A stretch of DNA of 64,000 nt from assembly GCF_018129685.1 (NCBI RefSeq), contig NZ_JAFCLG010000014.1, positions 1 to 64,000 on the forward strand, in the 5' to 3' direction. The DNA comes from Bradyrhizobium manausense. Its GTDB lineage: Bacteria > Pseudomonadota > Alphaproteobacteria > Rhizobiales > Xanthobacteraceae. Of this stretch, positions 15,804 to 23,536 are shown one piece after another. A model generated the notes under the pieces. That model made no database searches and was not told the origin of the DNA. It saw only the letters and a list, made by a program, of their open reading frames with translations. The translations under genes were made by a program, and so were the position numbers. How positions within the stretch are numbered: the stretch's first letter is position 1; every line of letters begins with the position of its first letter.

Positions 15804-16361
15804 ATGGAACGATTCGAGAATGCCATGCGCCGTTTGATGCTGCTGCGTCACGCCAAGACCGAGACCGACGCGCCAAGCGGCCGTGATCAGGACCGCCGGC
15901 TCGACGACCGGGGCCGGAAGGATGCTGCCGAGATGGGCGACTGGCTCGCCACCCGTCCGCCCGCCCCCGAGATGGTGCTGGTGTCGCATGCTGTCCGCGC
16001 CCGGCAGACCTGGGACATCGCGTGGGAGACAATGAAGGGCCGTGTCGCGGCGCCAGAGGTCGAGATCCTGCCGGAACTCTACGGCGCCGATCCCGCGCAG
16101 ATTCTGGAAACCATTCGCACTGCAACCATCAAGTCCAATCCCAGGCAATTGCTTCTGGTCGGGCACAATCCGGGCCTGCACGAGGCTGGATTGATGCTGA
16201 TGGGCAGCGGCGATCCCGCCGGCGCCAAGGCGCTCGCGGACAATCTGCCCACGGCGGGGCTTGCGATCCTCGACTTTGACGTCAAGGATTGGGGCGACGT
16301 GGCCTACCGCCGCGGCAAACTGGTGCTGTTCGTCAGCCCCAAGTTGCTTCGACAGGGATGA
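15804..16361 (+). CDS. SixA-type phosphohistidine phosphatase
   Basis: Histidine phosphatase superfamily member that removes phosphate from phosphohistidine or small substrates. The 185-residue product has the RHG-type motif LMLLRHAKTETD (catalytic His at 16), DDRGRKDA, a SHAVRARQTW arginine motif and the second histidine in LLLVGHNPGLHE. An internal ATG at 15825 (MRRLMLLRHAK) is an equally plausible start, since neither has a strong ribosome site. It lies 56 bases before a universal stress protein gene and may share its transcript. SixA acts on ArcB in enterobacteria; the target here is unknown. Confidence 0.85.
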   Translation: MERFENAMRRLMLLRHAKTETDAPSGRDQDRRLDDRGRKDAAEMGDWLATRPPAPEMVLVSHAVRARQTWDIAWETMKGRVAAPEVEILPELYGADPAQILETIRTATIKSNPRQLLLVGHNPGLHEAGLMLMGSGDPAGAKALADNLPTAGLAILDFDVKDWGDVAYRRGKLVLFVSPKLLRQG

Positions 16362-16417
16362 GACGCACGAGCGCGGTCTCACCAGGTTGATCCAGCTTGG
16401 TCATTAGGGAGGCGCAG

Positions 16418-16843
16418 ATGTTCAAGTCCATTCTCGTGCCCATCGACCTCGCCGACACCGACCTCGCAAAGCCTGCGATTGAAACCGCGACGACGCTGTC
16501 GCAGAACTGGAGCGGATCGATCCGGCTGCTCAACGTGTTGCCGATGACCCCGGTGATGCTGGCCGAATACGTGCCGGCCGATTTCGACGAGCAGCAGCGC
16601 CAGACCTCGGAAGAAGCGCTCGCCATCGTCGCCCGCGAATCCGGCATCGAGCCCGCCCGCATCTCCAGCGTGGTGCGCCAGGGCGGCATCTATCACGAGA
16701 TCTTGGAGGAAGCCGCGCACATGAAGGCCGACCTGATCGTGATGACCTCGCACCGGCCGGCGATGCGCACCTATTTCCTCGGCTCCAATGCCGGACACGT
16801 GGTGCGCTACGCCAAATGCTCGGTGCTGGTGGTGAGGCACTAG
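16418..16843 (+). CDS. Universal stress protein (UspA family)
   Basis: Cytosolic nucleotide-binding stress protein. The 141-residue product begins MFKSILVPIDLAD with the metal/ATP-binding Asp. Its C-terminal end is GSNAGHVVRYAKCSVLVVRH, a version of the GS-N9-G(S/T) loop, here with Gly-His-Val. A strong AGGGAGG ribosome site lies 6 bases before the ATG at 16418. It is one Usp domain long. It probably follows the SixA-like gene in a transcript; the role in stress survival is inferred from the family. Confidence 0.9.
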   Translation: MFKSILVPIDLADTDLAKPAIETATTLSQNWSGSIRLLNVLPMTPVMLAEYVPADFDEQQRQTSEEALAIVARESGIEPARISSVVRQGGIYHEILEEAAHMKADLIVMTSHRPAMRTYFLGSNAGHVVRYAKCSVLVVRH

Positions 16844-16865
16844 CCTCGGAGGAAACTCGGTCGTG

Positions 16866-16961
16866 GCCCGGATGGAGCGCAGCGCATCGAATGGATTCCC
16901 GGATTACACGGAGCCCGTCATCGGGCGGCGCTTCGCGCCGACCCGTTGGCTCCATCCGGGC
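16866..16961. repeat. Dispersed palindromic repeat (CCCGGATGGAGC family)
   Basis: Thirteen-base inverted ends, GCCCGGATGGAGC at 16866-16878 and GCTCCATCCGGGC at 16949-16961. An internal CGGCGCTTCGCGCCG hairpin sits between them. It separates the stress protein gene from the next membrane protein gene. Confidence 0.75.
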
Positions 16962-17001
16962 TACAAGACCTCCAATCAGACACTCAACTCGGAGCAATGT
17001 C

Positions 17002-17460
17002 GTGAAGCAATGGTGGCGGAGGTGGACCTACGAGGTCCCGCTCGCAATCGGCGATGCGCTGTGGGAAGTGCTGGTCGTGCAATTGGCGGCGCTACTGGAC
17101 AGGCTGACGGTGCGGAAGGTCGTCGCCTTCATCCCTGTCGTCATCCTCATCGGCGCCTACTATCACAGCATCCCGATTCCGCCGGAGCTGATGCTGATCG
17201 GCGACTTCCTCGCCTATATCGACATCTTCTCGGTGCTGATCCTGGTCGGCGTGCTCAGTCGCATCAGCACGGTTCTGTTCGTCGTGAAGCAGGCGGCGGC
17301 ACGGATCGCCGCGCTCGCTGGAAGCGCCCCCGCGTGGCAGCGCCTGGATATCAGGCATCGGCGACAGCGTGGTGCTCCGGCGCGGCCCCGCCGCAAGCCT
17401 GACCAGTCCGACGATGCGCGAGGTTACGGCGGCGTGTGGGGCGAGGTCGTGCTGGCTTGA
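17002..17460 (+). CDS. Small membrane protein, unknown function
   Basis: The 152-residue product starts at a GTG (VKQWWRRWTYEVPLA) with GGAG 7 bases upstream. Two hydrophobic segments, about residues 32-50 (KVVAFIPVVILIGAYYHSI) and 62-85 (FLAYIDIFSVLILVGVLSR), predict an inner-membrane protein. The C-terminal ~50 residues are Arg-rich and polar and should lie in the cytosol. I do not recognise the family. It starts 40 bases after a dispersed repeat, and no partner gene is obvious. Confidence 0.65.
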   Translation: MKQWWRRWTYEVPLAIGDALWEVLVVQLAALLDRLTVRKVVAFIPVVILIGAYYHSIPIPPELMLIGDFLAYIDIFSVLILVGVLSRISTVLFVVKQAAARIAALAGSAPAWQRLDIRHRRQRGAPARPRRKPDQSDDARGYGGVWGEVVLA

Positions 17461-17619
17461 TGCTGACAATGCCGGCCTGAACTCTCGCCGCGCCGTCATT
17501 ACGAGCGCGAGCCTCGAAGGGCGACAGCCCGGCTGCCTCCCGGCCGTGCATCCTTCGAGACAATGCGAAACATGTGCATTGCTACGCCCGGATCCGCCGG
17601 GCCTAGCAACAGTGCAAGC
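17461..17619. other. Gap with a degenerate dispersed repeat
   Basis: Holds GTCATTACGAGCGCGAGCCTCGAAGGG-type sequence and CATCCTTCGAGAC, which look like the worn ends of the same repeat class seen at 56867-57048. No gene is evident. Confidence 0.35.
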
Positions 17620-17853
17620 TCACAGATACCGCGTCAGCTCAGCCTTGAACTGGCCGTAGACGGCGTCTTCGATCTGGCTGCGGTTGATCCCGATATCGCG
17701 CAGGGCGCGGTCGTCGAGTTCGTTCAATGTCTTGATCGCGGAGCGGCGCTCCAGGCGGTCGAACAGTGCATGGGCAGCGCCTGCGAGCGTGGCAAAAAAT
17801 CCGCTCGAGGATGGGCGCAAGCTCCGCCCGGCAGTTTGCGAGATCGTGGTCAT
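17620..17853 (-). CDS. DUF1127 (YjiS-like) small protein
   Basis: A 77-residue protein whose C-terminal ~45 residues hold the DUF1127 pattern: Arg-rich lead-in, then LNELDDRALRDIGINRSQI. Proteins of this family are small, Arg-rich and in some alphaproteobacteria bind RNA or affect phosphate and carbon metabolism. The ATG at 17851-17853 has GGAG 8 bases upstream (CCGGAGAAGAAAC). It is divergent from a MocR-type regulator 187 bases away, so that regulator may control it. The longer reading (103 residues) adds an Arg-rich stretch that overlaps the promoter region and is rejected. Confidence 0.85.
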   Translation of the reverse strand: MTTISQTAGRSLRPSSSGFFATLAGAAHALFDRLERRSAIKTLNELDDRALRDIGINRSQIEDAVYGQFKAELTRYL

Positions 17854-17941
17854 GTTTCTTCTCCGGCCTTTGGTCCTGCGCGGCGAAGCGGATGCCGTTG
17901 GCGCAAACGCTCGGAAGCGCCTGCACCTCATTTGCCGTAGG

Positions 17942-18032
17942 ATTGCTCTCGCTCACCTCGGCTCATCGAGGACCCTTGATGGAACTTAAATGCTCCAGTA
18001 CACTTCTCGGAGCAAGGAAAACATTGCTCTCG
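17942..18032. promoter_or_regulatory. Candidate MocR operator with repeated TGCTC/GAGCA half-sites
   Basis: ATTGCTCTCG occurs twice, at 17942-17951 and 18023-18032. TGCTCC (17991-17996), GGAGCA (18009-18014) and TTGCTC (18024-18029) form alternating inverted half-sites just before the regulator's start at 18041. Repeated and inverted half-sites are typical of MocR-family autoregulatory operators. Seen directly; the binding role is inferred. Confidence 0.45.
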
Positions 18033-18040
18033 GTGCAATA

Positions 18041-19384
18041 ATGTCCAAGTTCGAGTACGTGAAGCTTGCGGATGCCATTGCCGCAGATATCTCTAACGGC
18101 ACGTTAAGGCCCGGCGACCGGCTGCCGCCGCAGCGCAATTTTGCCTATGACCGTGGCATCGCAGTCTCGACCGCGAGCCGGGTTTATACGGAGCTGCTGC
18201 GTCGCGGCCTCGTGGTCGGCGAAGTCGGCCGCGGCACCTTCATCTCCGGCGACATCAGGCGCGAGGTCGAGACCATCACCGAGCCGCGCGATGCGCGCAT
18301 CGATTTCGAGGTGAATTATCCGCTGCTGCCGCAGCAATGGGCGATGATCGCCAAGAGCCTCGCCGGGCTCGAACGCGCCGACGCGCTGGAAGCCGCGCTG
18401 CGCTCCTCGACCAGCACCGGCACCAAGAGCGCCCGCAATGCGGCCGCCGCCTATCTCGCGCGCAAGGATTTTACGCCGCAGGCCGAGCAGATCCTGTTCA
18501 CCGCCAACGGCAAGCAATCGCTCGCGGCCGCGCTTGCGGCGCTCGTTCCGGCCGGCGGTCGTTGCGGCGTCGAGGCGTTGACCTACCCTTACGTCAAGAG
18601 CATCGCTGCGCGGCTCGGCATCACGCTGGTGCCGATTCCGATGGACGAATTTGGCGCACGGCCCGACGCGATCCAGAAGGCGCATCGCGAGGCGCATCTG
18701 TCGGCGCTGTATCTGCAGCCCATCATTCAGAACCCGCTCGGCGTCACCATGAATGCGACACGGCGCGCCGACATCATGCGCGTCGCCGAGAAGCTCGACC
18801 TGACCATCATCGAAGACGCCGTCTACGGCTTCCTCGCCGACGACACGCCCCTCGCCGCCTTGGGGCCGGACCGCTGCATCGTGCTCGACAGCCTGTCCAA
18901 GAAGGTCGCACCGGGTCTTGCGCTCGGCATCCTGGTCTCGCCCCCGCACCTGCGCGAAAGCCTGATGAGTGCGGTGCGCACGGGCGGCTGGATCGCGTCC
19001 GGCCACGCGCTCGCATCCGGACAGCGACTGATGGCTGACGGCACCGTCGCCGAGCTGACGCGGCTCAAGCGCATCGACGCCGCGCGGCGCCAGCAGACCG
19101 CGGCGCGGCTGCTCGCTGGCCACCAGCTCTCGGCCGACCCGCGCTCCTATCATCTCTGGCTGACGCTGCCGTCACACTGGCGCTCGCAGACATTCGTCGC
19201 CGCGGCGGCGAGGCGCGGTATCGCGCTGACGCCGTCATCGACCTTCGCGGTCGCACATGGCCACGCACCGAATGCGGTGCGACTGGCCCTCGCCCCGCCA
19301 TCGTTCGAGCAACTCGATTCCGGCCTGCGCACGATCGTGTCGCTGCTCGGCACCAAGGAGGAAGATTTCGACTCGACGGAGTAA
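18041..19384 (+). CDS. MocR-type regulator (GntR HTH + aminotransferase domain)
   Basis: PLP-binding transcription factor. The 447-residue product has an N-terminal GntR winged helix (residues ~1-70: LADAIAADISNGTLRPGDRLPPQ, then VSTASRVYTELLRRGLV) joined to a class I aminotransferase-like domain. PLP contacts include QPIIQNPLGVTM, IIEDAVYGFLAD and a putative lysine in VLDSLSKKVAPG. The ATG at 18041 follows GGTG. It ends 12 bases before the convergent YdcF-like gene and is divergent from the DUF1127 gene. MocR proteins usually control neighbouring PLP, GABA or amino-acid metabolism genes; none is adjacent here. Confidence 0.9.
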   Translation: MSKFEYVKLADAIAADISNGTLRPGDRLPPQRNFAYDRGIAVSTASRVYTELLRRGLVVGEVGRGTFISGDIRREVETITEPRDARIDFEVNYPLLPQQWAMIAKSLAGLERADALEAALRSSTSTGTKSARNAAAAYLARKDFTPQAEQILFTANGKQSLAAALAALVPAGGRCGVEALTYPYVKSIAARLGITLVPIPMDEFGARPDAIQKAHREAHLSALYLQPIIQNPLGVTMNATRRADIMRVAEKLDLTIIEDAVYGFLADDTPLAALGPDRCIVLDSLSKKVAPGLALGILVSPPHLRESLMSAVRTGGWIASGHALASGQRLMADGTVAELTRLKRIDAARRQQTAARLLAGHQLSADPRSYHLWLTLPSHWRSQTFVAAAARRGIALTPSSTFAVAHGHAPNAVRLALAPPSFEQLDSGLRTIVSLLGTKEEDFDSTE

Positions 19385-19396
19385 CGCGCGCAAGCC

Positions 19397-19996
19397 CTAG
19401 CCTTCCGGCCATTCGGCGATAAAACCTTTCGCCTTGTAGGGCTCGATCTTGTCCCATTCGTGCAGGACACGACGACGAAATTCGGCGTCGGTATGCCAAA
19501 GCGCGCGTGGCGTCGCAAAGCTGTCGACGGTAAGCAGCAGCTTCGTCACCTCCGGCCAGTGCCGGTGCAGCGTCATCGGATAGCGCCGCGCGGTCCAGGT
19601 GTTGCCGAGACAGATCACGCTGCGGATGGTGTGCAGTCCCAGCGCCGCATCGATGATGGGCAGCGAGAAGATGACGTTCTCGCCGGTGTTCGTCGCCCGA
19701 TGTTCCTCGAGGATCCGATCCGCCGGAATGTCCGCAGCGACCATCGCCGCCTTGATGATCATGCACTCGGATTGCTCCGAGCCTGAGGTGACGCCGCCGC
19801 TGACAATCGACCAGCGGAAATAGCCCTCGCGCCACAGCCGCGCGGCGGTCTCGACGCGGAGCGCAACGTCCTCGCGGGTGCCGAACAGAAACAGCAGGTC
19901 GGCCGGGCGAAGCGGCGTGTCGATCAGATGGGTGCGATTGATCTCGGCGATCTCCTCCGCCGTCGGCAGGCGCGTGCTGCGATCCATGACAGTCAT
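19397..19996 (-). CDS. YdcF/ElyC-family (DUF218) protein
   Basis: The 199-residue product carries the family pattern LLFLFGTREDVALRVETAA, an SGGVTSG loop and a ATNTGENVIFS motif. The family (SanA/ElyC/YdcF) includes envelope-related proteins and an S-adenosylmethionine binder in E. coli. No signal peptide or membrane helix is visible here, so this is the cytosolic YdcF-like type. The ATG at 19996 is taken; another ATG lies 9 bases in. The biochemical role is unknown. Confidence 0.8.
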   Translation of the reverse strand: MTVMDRSTRLPTAEEIAEINRTHLIDTPLRPADLLFLFGTREDVALRVETAARLWREGYFRWSIVSGGVTSGSEQSECMIIKAAMVAADIPADRILEEHRATNTGENVIFSLPIIDAALGLHTIRSVICLGNTWTARRYPMTLHRHWPEVTKLLLTVDSFATPRALWHTDAEFRRRVLHEWDKIEPYKAKGFIAEWPEG

Positions 19997-20064
19997 CGCG
20001 GCACGATGCGAGACCCGCGCCTAGATGCGAAGTCACGTTTGATTGCGGCCGGTTGCAAGCCCCA

Positions 20065-20161
20065 GAGCGTTTTCGAACGAAGTGGATATCGGTTCGCGTC
20101 AAGAAAACGCGTCAAAACATCAATCTAGAGCCGTTCCGATCCCGTGGGAACGGGGCTCTAG
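20065..20161. repeat. Dispersed repeat (GAGCGTTTTCGAACGAAGTGG family) with hairpin
   Basis: Starts GAGCGTTTTCGAACGAAGTGG, reaches GAAAACGCGTCAAAAC, then has a long hairpin of CTAGAGCC-GTTCC with GGAAC-GGGGCTCTAG that overlaps the stop of the next gene (20158). A second member lies at 40643-40700. The hairpin may also end transcription from the minus-strand membrane gene. Confidence 0.7.
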
Positions 20162-20772
20162 GGGAGCAAATCGGTCGGCAGATGGTCCAGCGTGTAGATG
20201 CGCGGCTGGTTGCGCCGGACGAAGCCGCCGACCTGCCAGACGAACAGCGCGGCAAAGCCGAGAATGAACAACACGCCGGCGAATTCGCCGATCATCAAGG
20301 CGCGGACGAGCAGCCCGGCCATCGCCACCGCCAGCATCGCCAGGAACGTCAGCACCGCCGCATAGGTCCTGGCGCCGAGGCCGGCGGTCAGTTCGGCCCG
20401 GCTGCCGGCCTTCGCCATCCGCGCGTGCAAAGCGATGATGAAATCGCGAAAGCCGTTGTCCTGCGGCGCCATCAACGCCGCGGTCTGCCAGCTCGTCGAC
20501 AGGATGGCGATGCGGCCGCCCTTGGTGCGGCTGATATCGGCACGAAAGCGGTGCTGCTGCATCGAGACCGGGCGGAACGACAGCTTGACCGCGCTGATCT
20601 CGTCGTAGCGCCAGACGCCCGAGCGGCCGGCGATGTGCCAGGACAATCCCTCGTCGGTCAGCTCGAAGCGATGCGCCGAACCGATCAGCGATGCCTTGTA
20701 GGCGTAGCTCGTGACTGGCGGGTCCTGCGCCTGCGAAACCTGCATGTCGATCATCAATCCCGTCTGCGCCAT
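20158..20772 (-). CDS. Membrane protein with soluble N-terminal domain, unknown
   Basis: The 204-residue product has a soluble region (residues ~20-120) rich in beta-type sequence, with GSAHRFELTDEGLSWHIAG and YDEISAVKLSFRPVSMQ, which resembles PH-like domains. Two membrane helices follow near residues 135-180 (TYAAVLTFLAMLAVAMAGLL and ALMIGEFAGVLFILGFAALF). Several in-frame ATGs (20772, 20754, 20745) exist near the start and none has a strong ribosome site. It is divergent from another small membrane protein 52 bases away. I do not recognise a named family. Confidence 0.7.
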   Translation of the reverse strand: MAQTGLMIDMQVSQAQDPPVTSYAYKASLIGSAHRFELTDEGLSWHIAGRSGVWRYDEISAVKLSFRPVSMQQHRFRADISRTKGGRIAILSTSWQTAALMAPQDNGFRDFIIALHARMAKAGSRAELTAGLGARTYAAVLTFLAMLAVAMAGLLVRALMIGEFAGVLFILGFAALFVWQVGGFVRRNQPRIYTLDHLPTDLLP

Positions 20773-20824
20773 TCCGCGCGCGATCCGCTTGCGCGATCGT
20801 CCCCGCCCATCCTACAAGCGAGGC

Positions 20825-21259
20825 ATGGCTGAGACGATCTATTTTCCGCGCCGCCTGATTCTCGGGGCCGCTGCGATCGCGGGGATCCTGCTCGCCCTCG
20901 CGGTGCATATGCTGGGTGCACGTTACGGGCTCGACCTCGGCGGCCTCTGGCGCGCCGACGCGCATGAGTTCATGCCGGCGGGCGCGGCGATCGCCTGGTG
21001 GCTGATCGCGACCGTGGGCTTTTCCGGCGGCTATTTCACCGCGACGTTGATGCAGAGCGCGGTCTCCGGCCAGATCCCGCAACGGATGCGCCAATTCCTG
21101 ATCGCCGTCGGCGTTTTGCTGCTCGCAGGCGCGGGCCAAGCGGCCTCGGGACCGAGCCCGATTCCGACCATTTCAGGCGTGCTCGCAGGTCTCGCGGCGC
21201 TGTGTCTCGGCGCCGTGATGGCATTTTGCGGGGCGCATTTCGCGCTGCGCCGCAGTTGA
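20825..21259 (+). CDS. Small integral membrane protein, unknown
   Basis: A 144-residue protein beginning MAETIYFPRRLILGAA with GCGAGG just upstream. Four hydrophobic segments are visible: residues ~10-30, ~55-75 (AIAWWLIATVGFSGGYFTA), ~88-105 (FLIAVGVLLLAGAGQAASG) and ~115-138. Longer in-frame readings overlap the divergent gene and are rejected. No family recognised. Its divergent partner at 20158-20772 is also a membrane protein, so the two may be coregulated. Confidence 0.7.
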   Translation: MAETIYFPRRLILGAAAIAGILLALAVHMLGARYGLDLGGLWRADAHEFMPAGAAIAWWLIATVGFSGGYFTATLMQSAVSGQIPQRMRQFLIAVGVLLLAGAGQAASGPSPIPTISGVLAGLAALCLGAVMAFCGAHFALRRS

Positions 21260-21357
21260 CGTTTCCATGCTGAAGCGCGCATCCATTCCGCTTCCAGCAT
21301 CCTCGCGCTTCGCGAAGGAACGATCGATCTTGATCCAGGATGGATTTCGCTGAATGA

Positions 21358-21396
21358 CGAAACGCCGCGCCTCGGCCGCGCGGCGTTTCGCTTTTG
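21358..21396 (+). terminator. Strong intrinsic terminator
   Basis: CGAAACGCCGCGC pairs with GCGCGGCGTTTCG around CTCGGCC, followed by CTTTT. It ends the plus-strand membrane gene and may also serve the convergent YciE-like gene. Confidence 0.85.
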
Positions 21397-21403
21397 GCCT
21401 GCG

Positions 21404-21910
21404 CTAGCTGGCGGCGCGCAGGTTGATCTTGCTCTCGGCCAGCGTCGTCAGCTTTTTGTCGGTCGCCTTCTCTTCCTCGAGCGTCTTGGCAAGCACGGCG
21501 GCGCAGTCGCTGCGGCCAAGCTGCTTGGCCCAGGCGATCAGGCTGCCGTAGCGGACGATTTCGTAATGTTCGGCCGCCTGCGCCGCGTTGATCAGGGCGG
21601 CATCGAGCACTGCCTTGTCGGCGACGTCACCCGCGGTCTCGTCGGCCTCCTCGATGATACCGTCGATGGCCGGGCAATCGACGGCCTTCACTTGGGTACC
21701 GTGCATCTTGAACACTTCCTCGAGCCGCGTGACATGCTGCCTGGTTTCTTCGAGGTGCGTCAAAAAGCCCTGTTTCAGCTGCGGATCAGTCGCCTTGTCC
21801 GCCATTTTCGGCAACGCCTTGATGAGCTGCTGCTCAGCGTAATAGATGTCCTGCAGCTGGTGCACGAACAGGTCGTTCATGGTCTTGATGTCTTTTGTGA
21901 ACAGTCCCAT
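21404..21910 (-). CDS. YciE/YciF ferritin-like (DUF892) protein
   Basis: The 168-residue product starts MGLFTKDIKTMNDLFVHQLQ and contains the family's four-helix bundle with metal-ligand Glu/His positions: DIYYAEQQLIKALPK, HLEETRQHVTRLEEVF and AAEHYEIVRYGSLIAWA. DUF892 proteins are small ferritin-like carboxylate-bridged proteins induced by stress. The start at 21910 is chosen over an upstream ATG because MGLFTKDIKTM is the usual beginning and AGGATCGGAACG precedes it. The iron role is inferred from the fold. Confidence 0.9.
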   Translation of the reverse strand: MGLFTKDIKTMNDLFVHQLQDIYYAEQQLIKALPKMADKATDPQLKQGFLTHLEETRQHVTRLEEVFKMHGTQVKAVDCPAIDGIIEEADETAGDVADKAVLDAALINAAQAAEHYEIVRYGSLIAWAKQLGRSDCAAVLAKTLEEEKATDKKLTTLAESKINLRAAS

Positions 21911-22340
21911 CGTTCCGATCCTCGTTGGTTTCGGGAACACGACGACGCCGGCTTGGACGGAAAGCCGCTTGTTTTGTCGTGTTCGGTTGCTGATGGGGCG
22001 CTAACCTGTGCCTGGCGCCATCGTTCCAAAGAAACCCCATGCGCGTTTGCGCCAGGACAATGCTTGCGGGCGCCGGATTTGGGACCATCTGAATGTCAGG
22101 GCGCGCAATCGACACTTCGCCTCCGACTCACACATGCTTAACGCGCGCCCCATGTGAACCACGTATGACAAAAACAGCCGGTCCGGCGCGCGACCTGCCC
22201 TTGTCAAGGGCTGCACAAGCCGCCGTTTTTGCCTTAAATGAGTTACATCATGCCCAGCGATCGACGCCCTATTCGGGCACTGATCGCAACCGACTGGCCA
22301 ATGCCTGGCCAAGCCGGTCTTTCCCCCGCCGGGAGGATGA
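21911..22340. other. 430-base gap without a recognisable gene
   Basis: Separates the divergent YciE-like and LPG-synthase-type genes and must contain both promoters. I see no repeat family member, no hairpin of note and no open frame with a plausible protein. Confidence 0.4.
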
Positions 22341-23423
22341 ATGCACGGACTGCTGCCCGCGTTGAAGCGCGGCTTCAAGAGATGGATCGGCTGGCGACGG
22401 CTCGGAATTGCCGCGAGCGTGATGATCATCGCCTTCGCGGTCACTCATTTGGTGCGCACTCTCAAGGGCATCGATACCGGGGTCGTCCTCACCACGTTGA
22501 CTGAAATCCCCCGCGGCCACATCGGGCTTGCGGCGCTGTGCGTCTTTCTGGCCTTCTGCACGCTGACCTTTTACGACTTTTTTGCACTGCGAACGATCGG
22601 CAAGAAACACGTTCCCTACCGCATCGCAGCGCTGTCCAGCTTCACGTCCTATTCGATCGGGCACAACATCGGCGCGACCGTGTTTACCGGCGGTGCGATC
22701 CGCTTCCGGATTTATTCGGATTATGGGCTGAACGCGATCGACGTCGCCAAGATCTGTTTCCTGTCGGGCCTGACCTTCTGGCTCGGTAACATCTTCGTGC
22801 TGTCGATCGGCATGGCCATCCATCCGGATGCGGCCTCCTACATGGATCAGCTGCCATCGTCGATCAACCGGCTGATCGCCTTCGGTGGGCTCGCCGCGAT
22901 CGCTGCCTATCTGGTCTGGCTCGGCATGGGCGAGAAGCGCCGCGAACTCGGCCAGAAGGGCTGGAAAGTGGTGTTGCCGTCGGCGCCACTGACGCTGGTG
23001 CAGATCCTGATTGGCGTGGTCGATCTCGGCTTCTGCGCCTTCGCGATGTATCTGCTGATACCGGCCGATCCGCACATCGACTTCCTGTCGCTCGCGGTGG
23101 TGTTCATCCTGGCAACGCTGCTTGGCTTCGCCAGCCATGCCCCCGGCTCGATCGGCGTGTTCGACGCCGCGATGCTGGTGGCGCTGCCCGAATTCGGTCG
23201 TGAGCAGCTGCTCGCGACCTTGCTGGTCTTCCGCATCCTCTATTTCGTGATCCCGTTCGGTCTCGCCATCTCGATCATGGGCACCCGCGAGCTCTGGATG
23301 AATGTGGTCCGGCCCTGGCAGGAGCGGCGACGGCTGGCGGAAGCTTGCGCGCAGGCCAACCTGCCCAAGGAAGTGACGCCGATGGAACGTGAGCGGTTGG
23401 TGCGTCAGGTCAGCAAGCGGTAA
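22341..23423 (+). CDS. LPG-synthase-type transmembrane protein (UPF0104/YbhN-like)
   Basis: A 360-residue integral membrane protein with about eight helices and the family signature FTSYSIGHNIGATVFTGGAI near residue 95 and LGFASHAPGSIGVFDAAML near residue 260. This is the flippase-like membrane part of lysylphosphatidylglycerol synthases; the C-terminal aminoacyl transferase domain of MprF is absent. Such stand-alone proteins are often called YbhN. A GGGAGG ribosome site sits 5 bases from the ATG. The role in lipid handling is inferred. Confidence 0.85.
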   Translation: MHGLLPALKRGFKRWIGWRRLGIAASVMIIAFAVTHLVRTLKGIDTGVVLTTLTEIPRGHIGLAALCVFLAFCTLTFYDFFALRTIGKKHVPYRIAALSSFTSYSIGHNIGATVFTGGAIRFRIYSDYGLNAIDVAKICFLSGLTFWLGNIFVLSIGMAIHPDAASYMDQLPSSINRLIAFGGLAAIAAYLVWLGMGEKRRELGQKGWKVVLPSAPLTLVQILIGVVDLGFCAFAMYLLIPADPHIDFLSLAVVFILATLLGFASHAPGSIGVFDAAMLVALPEFGREQLLATLLVFRILYFVIPFGLAISIMGTRELWMNVVRPWQERRRLAEACAQANLPKEVTPMERERLVRQVSKR

Positions 23424-23536
23424 GGTCGCTGCCGGGCCAGGACCGGGCGCCCGCGAAGCGGCAGTGAGAAAGGTTGCGGGCCGGAGAGCAATGCTCTCTT
23501 ATTTCCGCCTCAACTTTGCCGTTGAAGACGCGGGTC

